Shown one piece after another: positions 7,725 to 14,779 of a DNA stretch of 64,000 nucleotides. Origin of the DNA: Megamonas sp. UBA1796 (lineage in GTDB: Bacteria > Bacillota > Negativicutes > Selenomonadales > Selenomonadaceae); the NCBI GenBank assembly GCA_002319795.1, contig DCFU01000052.1:1199-65198 (forward strand), in the 5' to 3' direction. Every line of letters starts with the position of its first letter. The first letter of the stretch is position 1. Below the pieces are notes generated by a model. It was given only the letters and a program-made list of their open reading frames with translations. It had not been told where the DNA came from and did not search any database. The position numbers and the translations under genes were made by a program.

Positions 7725-9727
7725 TGGATAAGGAAAATTTAACTCCAGAGCAGGAAGCCGATAAGGAACTTGACTTTGAAAATGTAGAGATCCATATGGA
7801 TGAAAAAAGTGCTGAAGTATCTGCTGTTGAGGGAGATTACGGTGCAGAGCAGATTCAGATACTTGAGGGATTAGAGGCCGTTCGAAAGCGCCCTGGTATG
7901 TATATTGGCAGCACCTCGGAGCGTGGTCTGCATCATCTTGTATATGAGGTAGTCGATAATTCGATAGATGAGGCTCTTGCAGGTTATTGTACGCATATTG
8001 AAGTGACCATTCACAAGGATAACAGCGTTACGGTTGTCGATGATGGACGCGGCATCCCGGTGGATATGCATGAAAGCGGTAAACCAGCGGTAGAGGTAGT
8101 GCTGACTGTGCTGCATGCCGGCGGCAAATTCGGTGGTGATGGTTATAAGGTTTCTGGCGGCTTGCATGGTGTTGGTGTATCAGTTGTCAATGCGCTTTCA
8201 AGTTTCATGGATGTGGAAGTAAGGCGCGATGGACATGCGTATGCGATTTCCTTTGCCCGCGGTATTACCAGCAAAAATTTAACGGTAATCGGTGATACGG
8301 ATGCGTCTGGTACTAAAGTACATTTTCTGCCAGACACAAATATTTTTACGGATACAGTTTATCATTTTGATATACTCAAGCATCGTTTGCGTGAACTGGC
8401 TTTTTTAAATAAGGGAATTACGATTACACTTACGGATGAACGGGATGAGGAAAAAGAGCATAAAGAAATCTTTTTTTATGAAGGAGGCATCAGTTCTTTT
8501 GTAAAGCACCTGAACCGCAAGAAGGAAGTTATTAATCCTGAGCCGGTGTATTTCAATGGAACTAAGGATACGACGGTTGTAGAGATTGCTATGCAGTATA
8601 ATGACAGTTATGTAGAAAATATATACAGCTTCGTTAATAATATCAACACGGAAGAGGGAGGTACACATCTGGCTGGCTTTAAGATTGCCCTCACGCGTGC
8701 AGCCAATGATTTTGCCCGTAAGCAGGGGGTACTCAAGAGCTCGGATGAGAACCTTTCCGGTGAAGATGTTCGTGAAGGGTTAACCTGCGTAATTAGTTTG
8801 AAAATACGTGAACCTCAGTTTGAGGGGCAGACGAAGACAAAATTGGGAAATTCCGAAATACGCGGTATTGTCGATTCTATTGTCACCGAGGGTCTTTCGG
8901 AATATTTCGAGGAAAATCCGGCAATCACGAAGAAAATATTAGAAAAGTCTATTATGGCAGCCAGAGCAAGAGAAGCAGCCCGCAAGGCAAGAGAGCTTAC
9001 ACGTCGTAAGAATGCGCTTGAAATCAGCAGCCTGCCGGGGAAGCTGGCGGATTGTTCGGTCAAGGATCCGGCACAGGCTGAAATTTATATCGTCGAGGGA
9101 GATAGTGCAGGCGGCTCTGCAAAACAGGGACGTGACCGCCGTTTTCAGGCTATATTACCGCTCAGAGGAAAAATACTTAATGTTGAGAAGGCGCGTTTAG
9201 ACCGTATTTTCGGCAATGCAGAAATACGTACGATGATTACGGCTTTTGGCAATGGTATTGGTGAAGAATTCGATTTAGACAAAAGCCGCTATCATAAGAT
9301 TATCATCATGACAGATGCGGATGTCGATGGCGCCCATATACGTACGCTGCTGCTCACGTTCTTCTATCGTTATATGAAGCCGCTCATTGAGCATGGACGT
9401 GTGTATATCGCGCAGCCACCTCTGTACCAGATACGTAAGGGAAAGCAGCATTGGTATACTTATAGTGATAATGAGCTGGCGCAGAAGCTTACAGAAGTAG
9501 GACGGGATAATATTCTGGTACAGCGCTATAAAGGTCTTGGAGAAATGAATCCGGAACAGCTTTGGGAGACAACTATGAATCCGGAGGGACGTACCATGCT
9601 GCGGGTAGATATGCAGGATGCCGAGGATGCGGATGATTTGTTTACTGTGCTTATGGGAGACAAGGTGGAACCACGTCGCCAGTTTATTGAAGAACATGCG
9701 AATCTGGTCCGTAATCTGGATATTTGA
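7724..9727 (+). CDS. gyrB: DNA gyrase subunit B
   Basis: About 667 residues with the GHKL ATPase (EVVDNSIDEALAG, GLHGVGVSVVNAL), transducer domain and TOPRIM domain (VEGDSAGGSAKQGRD, PLRGKILNVEKAR, DADVDGAHI). GyrB supplies the ATPase and metal-binding half of gyrase, which introduces negative supercoils. A GGAGG lies at 7706-7710. An in-frame TTG at 7721 directly precedes the ATG at 7724 and either could be used. The N-terminus carries about 40 extra acidic residues (EQEADKELDFENVEIHMDEKS) before the conserved part begins, which is unusual but not unique. Confidence 0.97.
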   Translation: MDKENLTPEQEADKELDFENVEIHMDEKSAEVSAVEGDYGAEQIQILEGLEAVRKRPGMYIGSTSERGLHHLVYEVVDNSIDEALAGYCTHIEVTIHKDNSVTVVDDGRGIPVDMHESGKPAVEVVLTVLHAGGKFGGDGYKVSGGLHGVGVSVVNALSSFMDVEVRRDGHAYAISFARGITSKNLTVIGDTDASGTKVHFLPDTNIFTDTVYHFDILKHRLRELAFLNKGITITLTDERDEEKEHKEIFFYEGGISSFVKHLNRKKEVINPEPVYFNGTKDTTVVEIAMQYNDSYVENIYSFVNNINTEEGGTHLAGFKIALTRAANDFARKQGVLKSSDENLSGEDVREGLTCVISLKIREPQFEGQTKTKLGNSEIRGIVDSIVTEGLSEYFEENPAITKKILEKSIMAARAREAARKARELTRRKNALEISSLPGKLADCSVKDPAQAEIYIVEGDSAGGSAKQGRDRRFQAILPLRGKILNVEKARLDRIFGNAEIRTMITAFGNGIGEEFDLDKSRYHKIIIMTDADVDGAHIRTLLLTFFYRYMKPLIEHGRVYIAQPPLYQIRKGKQHWYTYSDNELAQKLTEVGRDNILVQRYKGLGEMNPEQLWETTMNPEGRTMLRVDMQDAEDADDLFTVLMGDKVEPRRQFIEEHANLVRNLDI

Positions 9728-9819
9728 TTGGAGTAAAAATTTGATTTTTTGACTTTTAGCTCTTGTCAAGGCGGGTTTCTTATGTTATATTGAAAAAAGT
9801 AGATAAAACTAAAGGAAAG

Positions 9820-9916
9820 ATTCTTTGCAAGGGGAGTAGCCTAACAGCCGGTACATCGTCATCACGGGCAGATTGCCCCGGTGCGGCTGACATGAGGAAT
9901 GTAAGCGAGACCTTGT
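9820..9916 (+). ncRNA. yybP-ykoY family (manganese) riboswitch
   Basis: The gyrB-terC gap contains the two conserved internal-loop strands of this class, GGGGAGTAGC (9831-9840) and AGCGAGACC (9904-9912), separated by paired segments with a GCCGG...CCGGTG core and ACATGAGGAA. The 3' strand runs directly into the terminator stem that starts at 9909. Family knowledge: members sense Mn2+ and switch on TerC-type exporters. The next gene is indeed a TerC/YkoY protein, which makes the call firm. Confidence 0.9.
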
Positions 9917-9958
9917 TCTGTATGCGATTTATTTGTGTGCAGAACAGGGTCTTTTCTT
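9909..9958 (+). terminator. Riboswitch expression-platform terminator
   Basis: GACCTTGTTCTG (9909-9920) pairs with CAGAACAGGGTC (9940-9951), a 12-bp stem with one G-U pair, followed by TTTTCTTT. Because its 5' arm overlaps the conserved AGCGAGACC strand, ligand binding would sequester that strand and prevent termination, giving ligand-activated expression of the next gene. Confidence 0.85.
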
Positions 9959-9973
9959 TAAAAAAAGGAGAAT

Positions 9974-10681
9974 ATGTCAATGGAAGGTCTTTTTGAAGGT
10001 ATGTTTACGGCTCAATGGTTTGCTGCTCTGGGGAGTATTATGTTGCTGAATTTAATTCTCAGCGGGGATAATGCGATTCTTATTGCTATGGCCTGCAAGA
10101 ATCTGACAAAGCATAAATTTAAGGCTATGATGATTGGCGGTCTTGGCGCTGTAGTTATTCGTATCATTTGTACAGCATTTGCGGTTGAGCTGTTGGAAAT
10201 TTCATATATCAGTTTCTTCGGCGGGCTGGCTATCTTATATATCGCGGTGAAGCTTCTTACGGACAAAGCTCCTGACGGGGAAGATGAGAACTTACATCAG
10301 GCTGTTACTTTATGGGATGCGGTTAAAACAATCCTGATTGCGGATTTTCTTATGAGCCTGGATAATGTATTAGCCTTGGCTGGAGTGGCAAATACGGTTC
10401 CTGAAGGGAAATGGAGCCTGATCATATTAGGGTTGATTATAAGTATACCTATTGTACTTTGTGGGGCTCAATTTTTCCTTATGATTATGACGAAGTTTCC
10501 GCTTGTGGTTTATGCGGGTGGTGCTATTCTAGGTTATACAGCTGCTGAAATGATGCTCATGGATAAGGAAATGGGTGCGGTGCTTGAGCCTGCGGGCATT
10601 GTGCTGAAAATAGCTCTTACTGTAGGAGTGCTGTTTGCAGGCTGGCTGATCAATAAAAGGAAAATAAATCAGGCGGTGTGA
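9974..10681 (+). CDS. TerC/YkoY family membrane protein, probable manganese exporter
   Basis: The 235-residue protein has about seven hydrophobic segments and the two TerC signature motifs, NLILSGDNAILIAMA (around residue 24-38) and DFLMSLDNVLALAGVA (around 115-130), whose paired acidic and asparagine residues line the presumed metal path. It is preceded by a yybP-ykoY riboswitch with terminator. Family knowledge links this combination to export of excess Mn2+, sometimes to metalate exported enzymes. AAAAGGAGAAT supplies the ribosome-binding site. A second ATG two codons later is equally usable. Confidence 0.93.
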   Translation: MSMEGLFEGMFTAQWFAALGSIMLLNLILSGDNAILIAMACKNLTKHKFKAMMIGGLGAVVIRIICTAFAVELLEISYISFFGGLAILYIAVKLLTDKAPDGEDENLHQAVTLWDAVKTILIADFLMSLDNVLALAGVANTVPEGKWSLIILGLIISIPIVLCGAQFFLMIMTKFPLVVYAGGAILGYTAAEMMLMDKEMGAVLEPAGIVLKIALTVGVLFAGWLINKRKINQAV

Positions 10682-10715
10682 GCCTGGGTTTTATGGTTTA
10701 AAGGAGGAATCAATT

Positions 10716-11579
10716 ATGAATACGTTTAAAACGACAATTCTCATGGCTCTTTTGACGGGGATACTCGTAGCTGTGGGAGGTGCATTTGGTGGTTCAAGCG
10801 GAGCGGCGATTATGTTGTTGATTTCGTTTGGTATGAATTTCTTTACCTATTGGTATAGTGACAGTATTGTATTGAAGGCTTATGATGCACGGGAAGTGAC
10901 ACCTGAACAGGCGCCGCAGCTTTATGATCTTGTGCAGAATCTGGCGGCGAATGCTGAACTCCCTATGCCGCGTGTTTATATCATAGATACGGATATACCG
11001 AATGCATTTGCGACAGGACGTAATCCTTCGCATGCTGCGGTAGCTGTGACAACAGGGATTATGCGTACATTACAGTATGATGAGCTTGGCGGCGTGCTGG
11101 CACATGAACTTTCACATATCAAGCATCGTGATACGCTTATTTCTACTATTGCTGCTTCCATCGCAGGTGTCATTTCTATGATTGCGAATCTGGCGCAGTG
11201 GGCAGCTATTTTTGGTATAGGACGTTCCAGCGATGATGATGATGGCGGCGGTATGCTTGGTATGCTGTTTACGATTATTGTAGCCCCAATTGCTGCTATG
11301 CTTATACAGATGGCTATCTCGCGTTCACGTGAATATGAGGCAGATCATAGTGGTGGCGAGATTTGTGGTAATCCACTCGCGCTTGCTTCTGCATTGGAGA
11401 AAATTGAATATTATGCACAGAATGCACGTACGATGGCACAGGCAACACCGGCAACGGCCCATATGTTCATTATAAATCCGCTGGCTAATTCAAAACAGAT
11501 GCTGGTCAGTTTGTTTAGTACACATCCTGCTACAGCCGAGCGAATTGCCCGTTTACGCGCACAGGCTGCTGAAAAATAA
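10716..11579 (+). CDS. htpX: Zinc metalloprotease HtpX homologue
   Basis: A 287-residue M48 membrane protease: two N-terminal membrane segments, the zinc motif HELSHIKHRD (H and H as ligands, E as the base), two more hydrophobic segments (IAASIAGVISMIANLAQW; LFTIIVAPIAAMLIQ) and the third ligand in SREYEADHSGGE. HtpX degrades misfolded inner-membrane proteins on the cytoplasmic side. A GGAGGAATCAATT start region lies 35 bp after terC, so both could be read from the same riboswitch-controlled transcript. Confidence 0.95.
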   Translation: MNTFKTTILMALLTGILVAVGGAFGGSSGAAIMLLISFGMNFFTYWYSDSIVLKAYDAREVTPEQAPQLYDLVQNLAANAELPMPRVYIIDTDIPNAFATGRNPSHAAVAVTTGIMRTLQYDELGGVLAHELSHIKHRDTLISTIAASIAGVISMIANLAQWAAIFGIGRSSDDDDGGGMLGMLFTIIVAPIAAMLIQMAISRSREYEADHSGGEICGNPLALASALEKIEYYAQNARTMAQATPATAHMFIINPLANSKQMLVSLFSTHPATAERIARLRAQAAEK

Positions 11580-11583
11580 CATC

Positions 11584-11620
11584 AAAAAAAGCTGCATCTC
11601 ATTTTGAGATGCAGCTTTTT
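11584..11620. terminator. Bidirectional terminator between htpX and the kinase-like gene
   Basis: An 11-bp GC-rich perfect stem (GCTGCATCTCA / TGAGATGCAGC, 3-nt loop) is flanked by an A run on the left and a T run on the right. It can therefore end transcription from both converging genes. Confidence 0.9.
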
Positions 11621-11628
11621 AATTTCCG

Positions 11629-12216
11629 TTATTTAAGGTGCTGATTTAAAGTGCTGAAATTTTCTTTAGGAGAAACTGTCATAAGCCCCATAATTGCTAA
11701 TACTTGATTGAGAGCAGTATGTGGATTTGAAATGTTTTTAATTACATGTTGAGCTGTCTTCCAGCTATCGAATTCACCATTGCTTTCTGCATATTCCAAA
11801 TGATATTTGATATCTGCATTTGTGTATCCCATACGCAGCATACGTTCGACAATTGTAATGTAATCGCACATAATATAAATAGTATCAAGATTGTTCTTTA
11901 AGAGCTTGTTGAGCTGTTTTATGCCGTTAATATCAAGTATAATCATACTGATTTTATGTGTTTGTAACGCATCGAGTACATCTTTTTTCAGGATACCGTA
12001 ATAGTCTCCCTTATAAGTGATTTTTACGATAAAACTCTGTTTAAAAAATTCTGTTTTATCGATATAATGATATAGATTCGTTTTTGTTTCATTTTTTGTC
12101 AATTGACGTGTCGTATAAATTGGTATGTAGTTAAGTCCCATAGATATGAGTTGCCTGAGAAGCATATATTTACCGGAAGCCAGAGGACCGATAAAAGCAT
12201 AAATTTTATTTGTCAT
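11629..12216 (-). CDS. Guanylate-kinase-like P-loop protein with degenerate Walker A
   Basis: The 195-residue protein starts MTNKIYAFIGPLASGKYMLLRQLI, resembling the guanylate kinase fold. A YTTRQLT segment (residues ~40-46) corresponds to the GMP-binding TTR motif, and MIILDINGIKQL lies where Gmk carries its DxxGxxQ segment. Its P-loop ends GKY rather than GKS/T, and the lid arginines are unclear, so catalytic activity is doubtful. The ATG at 12216 is preceded by GGGGAGAGA on the minus strand. It stands alone between a terminator and a candidate RNA gene. It may be a nucleotide-binding sensor rather than a housekeeping kinase; the true function is unknown. Confidence 0.7.
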   Translation of the reverse strand: MTNKIYAFIGPLASGKYMLLRQLISMGLNYIPIYTTRQLTKNETKTNLYHYIDKTEFFKQSFIVKITYKGDYYGILKKDVLDALQTHKISMIILDINGIKQLNKLLKNNLDTIYIMCDYITIVERMLRMGYTNADIKYHLEYAESNGEFDSWKTAQHVIKNISNPHTALNQVLAIMGLMTVSPKENFSTLNQHLK

Positions 12217-12347
12217 GAAAAATCTCTCCCCAAAAAGGCCCATTTATCTTTTCATACATATATCATTCATATAATACGATTGTATCATAAAAACCGGTTT
12301 AGATAAAGGAAAAGAGAGAATGAGTTTCTATTTTTATAAAATTATTC

Positions 12348-12435
12348 ATAAAAACAGAAACGAGAGCTACCGAACGCTCTCGTTTCCATGCCTCTATACC
12401 TTCTGCCATCTACTACACGATGTAGTAGCTCCCCA
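12348..12435 (-). ncRNA. Candidate small RNA or leader RNA with own promoter and terminator
   Basis: Reading the minus strand, a near-consensus promoter (12470-12442) is followed by GTTTGTGGGGAG, a hairpin CTACTACA-TCG-TGTAGTAG (12428-12410), a 23-nt single-stranded stretch, and an 11-bp hairpin GAAACGAGAGC / GCTCTCGTTTC (arms 12386-12376 and 12367-12357) ending in a T run (12354-12350). I do not recognise it as a known riboswitch. It may be a free sRNA or an attenuating leader of the kinase-like gene 130 bp further on. A 36-codon frame (12409-12299, starting MAEGIEAWKRERS) crosses the terminator hairpin and could be a leader peptide, though it lacks a close ribosome-binding site. Confidence 0.55.
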
Positions 12436-12441
12436 CAAACT

Positions 12442-12470
12442 ATAATACATGATTTTTATTCATATTTCAA
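12442..12470 (-). promoter_or_regulatory. Promoter of the 12.4-kb candidate RNA
   Basis: On the minus strand TTGAAA (12470-12465) and TATTAT (12447-12442) are spaced by exactly 17 nt, placing the predicted start of transcription near 12435, just upstream of the first hairpin. Confidence 0.65.
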
Positions 12471-12599
12471 GTGTTTTCAAAAAAAAGATAATGAATTGAA
12501 GTAAATACAGAATATTTTATAAATAATTGCAGGAGATAAAGAACACATAGAGAAGTAATATACTATAGTTTTATAGAAAATTTCCAAAGGAGAGTCATT

Positions 12600-13595
12600 A
12601 TGCATTTTTATTGTGAGAAATGTAAAAAAGAATATCCAATGAATACAATGTCTTATAAATGCAAATGTGGCGGGTTTTTCCGTATTTATAGAAATCCTGA
12701 TGATAAATACAGTGATGATATTTCTATCGGTGCGACGAAGACAGATTTATTGCCTATTAAAATAGATAACATGACTTTTTTGCTTAAAATGGAAAATCTG
12801 CAGCCAACGGGTTCATTTAAAGATCGTGGTGCCTGTACTATGATCAATGAATTGTATCAGTTGGGTATTGAACGTATAGCAGAAGATTCTTCAGGAAATG
12901 CCGGTGCGGCTATTGCGGCTTATGCGGCCGCAGCGGGCATAGAATGCACGATTTTTGTACCGCAGGGTATTTCAAAGAAAAGAATCGAGCAGATCAAGGG
13001 TTATGGTGCGAAAATAAGGCGGGTAAAGGGAGGACGTATGGATACCTGCCGGAAAGTGAAGGAAAATCTTGCGGGAGCGTATTATGCATCACACGTTTAT
13101 AATCCCCTGTTCAACGAAGGCATGAAGGCTATGGCTTATGAAATTTATCATCAGTTGGAAAATCGTGTACCGGAGTATATTTTTATGCCGGTTGGTAACG
13201 GAACTTTGTTGTTGGGGCTTTATTATGGCTTTATGGAAATCGGACGTTTGCCGCATCTGGTTGCTGTCCAGAGTACGAAATGTGCACCGCTTTATGAGGC
13301 TTTTTATGGTTTGCCGGAATCTGAAAAAGGTTTTACAATAGCAGAAGCAATCCGTATTGGTAAGCCATTCCGTCTCCAGGAAATGCTCGAGGCTTTAAGG
13401 AACAGTCAGGGAGATGTCATTGCGGTAGAGGATGAGGAGATATTGAAAGCAAAGGAATATCTGGGACATCATGGTATCTATATAGAGCCAACTTCAGCTG
13501 CAGCTTTGGCTGGAGCCTTACATGTGTTCAGGCATGGAAAGCCGGATAATTATCGTGTCGTAATTCCTCTTACCGGTACGGGTTTCAAAAGTTAA
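12600..13595 (+). CDS. Threonine-synthase-like PLP-dependent enzyme
   Basis: The 331-residue protein begins with a small cysteine cluster (CEKCKKEY...YKCKCGG) as in type-2 threonine synthases. The PLP lysine follows in LQPTGSFKDRGA, then SSGNAGAAIAAYAA, a phosphate-binding loop PVGNGTLLLG and EPTSAAALAGA near the C-terminus. Threonine synthase converts O-phosphohomoserine to threonine. The protein is shorter than typical ThrC and stands alone without hom or thrB, so a related beta-replacing lyase activity is also possible. AAAGGAGAG precedes the ATG. Confidence 0.78.
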   Translation: MHFYCEKCKKEYPMNTMSYKCKCGGFFRIYRNPDDKYSDDISIGATKTDLLPIKIDNMTFLLKMENLQPTGSFKDRGACTMINELYQLGIERIAEDSSGNAGAAIAAYAAAAGIECTIFVPQGISKKRIEQIKGYGAKIRRVKGGRMDTCRKVKENLAGAYYASHVYNPLFNEGMKAMAYEIYHQLENRVPEYIFMPVGNGTLLLGLYYGFMEIGRLPHLVAVQSTKCAPLYEAFYGLPESEKGFTIAEAIRIGKPFRLQEMLEALRNSQGDVIAVEDEEILKAKEYLGHHGIYIEPTSAAALAGALHVFRHGKPDNYRVVIPLTGTGFKS

Positions 13596-13724
13596 GAAAA
13601 GATTTTCCATACGAAATAATTTGTAGTATAATCAGAGCATACCTGTAGAATGTATTCAGAAGGTTTTGTTTTTATCAGGAAAGTATTGTTTAAAATAAAT
13701 GTTCAGTATAGGGGGGAAGGCTTT

Positions 13725-14636
13725 TTGATTCATGCAATTATCGATATTGGGTCCAACACTGTACGTATGGCAATTTATCAGATTGAACATGGCAGGATCG
13801 AGATGCTTATGAAACGCAAGCATATGGTTGGCCTTGCAGCGTATTTGAAAAATGGTCTCATGCAGCAGGCGGGAATTGACCGTGTATCTGAAGTGCTTAA
13901 TGAATATAGAGAGTTTTTACAGAGCTTTCGCATTACCGAAATAACTGCTTTTACGACGGCAGCTTTGCGTAATGCCAGGAACAGCCAGGAAGCTGTTGAG
14001 GAAATTGTACGTCGTACCAGTATTCCTGTACGTGTTATTTCCGGCGATGAAGAGGCAGTATTTGATTTTATTGGTGCGACACACAGCCTCAAAGAAAAGG
14101 ATGGCCTTCTTATAGACATTGGTGGAGCGAGTACAGAGGTCGTTTTTTATCAAAATCACGAAATTGTAAACAAGACGAGTCTGTTGCTGGGTTCCTTGTC
14201 CCTGCATACGAAATATGTGGAGGATATTATGCCAAGCCGTGAGGAAATAGAAGATATCCGTTTGGAGGTTCGTCAGATTCTGGACACAGAATCTGAGCTC
14301 GATGATGTTTCTTATCTGAATATTTGTGGTGTAGGGGGAACGTTTAAAGGCACTTTGGCACTTTATAATATGCTTTTTGGTTTCGATAAAAATAATACAG
14401 AAATCGATACGAAACGTATGGATGAGATTATCCAGCGATTTTGCCGTAATGATGGTATCAGCCAGGAGGATACCATCGTCCTTATGAAGACTGTGCCAGA
14501 AAGGCTTAATACGATTATTCCGGGTATGGTCATTGCAGATGTGCTTGCCAAACGTTTTGGAAGCAAGACTATTACTTATAGTGATTCCGGTGTACGAGAG
14601 GGTTATATCTACGACCAGATTATAGCCAATAAATAA
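13725..14636 (+). CDS. Ppx/GppA family phosphatase
   Basis: The protein has the two-lobed actin-like ATPase fold: phosphate-1 loop IIDIGSNTVRMAIYQI at the N-terminus and phosphate-2 loop GLLIDIGGASTEVVF about 125 residues on, with a typical total length near 303. Members hydrolyse polyphosphate or pppGpp. I chose the TTG at 13725, which follows a strong GGGGGGAAGG, because the conserved fold begins at once; the frame is open 25 codons further upstream but without a site. It follows the threonine-synthase-like gene and ends in a strong terminator before gyrA. Confidence 0.88.
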   Translation: MIHAIIDIGSNTVRMAIYQIEHGRIEMLMKRKHMVGLAAYLKNGLMQQAGIDRVSEVLNEYREFLQSFRITEITAFTTAALRNARNSQEAVEEIVRRTSIPVRVISGDEEAVFDFIGATHSLKEKDGLLIDIGGASTEVVFYQNHEIVNKTSLLLGSLSLHTKYVEDIMPSREEIEDIRLEVRQILDTESELDDVSYLNICGVGGTFKGTLALYNMLFGFDKNNTEIDTKRMDEIIQRFCRNDGISQEDTIVLMKTVPERLNTIIPGMVIADVLAKRFGSKTITYSDSGVREGYIYDQIIANK

Positions 14637-14644
14637 AAGGGGAT

Positions 14645-14690
14645 AAAAAGTCCGCCCGCCCATATTTGATGGGCGTTGGTGGACTTTTTT
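14645..14690 (+). terminator. Terminator after the Ppx/GppA gene
   Basis: AAAAAGTCC...CGCCCAT pairs with ATGGGCG...GGACTTTTTT in a GC-rich two-part stem with a short internal mismatch, followed by a T run. It isolates gyrA transcription from the upstream gene. Confidence 0.85.
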
Positions 14691-14779
14691 ATGTTAAAAT
14701 GGTATAATAAAGAGCTGGTTTTTTTTTGTTTATATAATATATCATGATAAAAGATATAATATGATTTTGAGGTGAGATT

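Noticed and set aside
13650..13724. N-terminal extension of the Ppx/GppA protein
   Set aside because: The frame is open but the conserved fold begins after the TTG at 13725, which has a strong GGGGGGAAGG before it.
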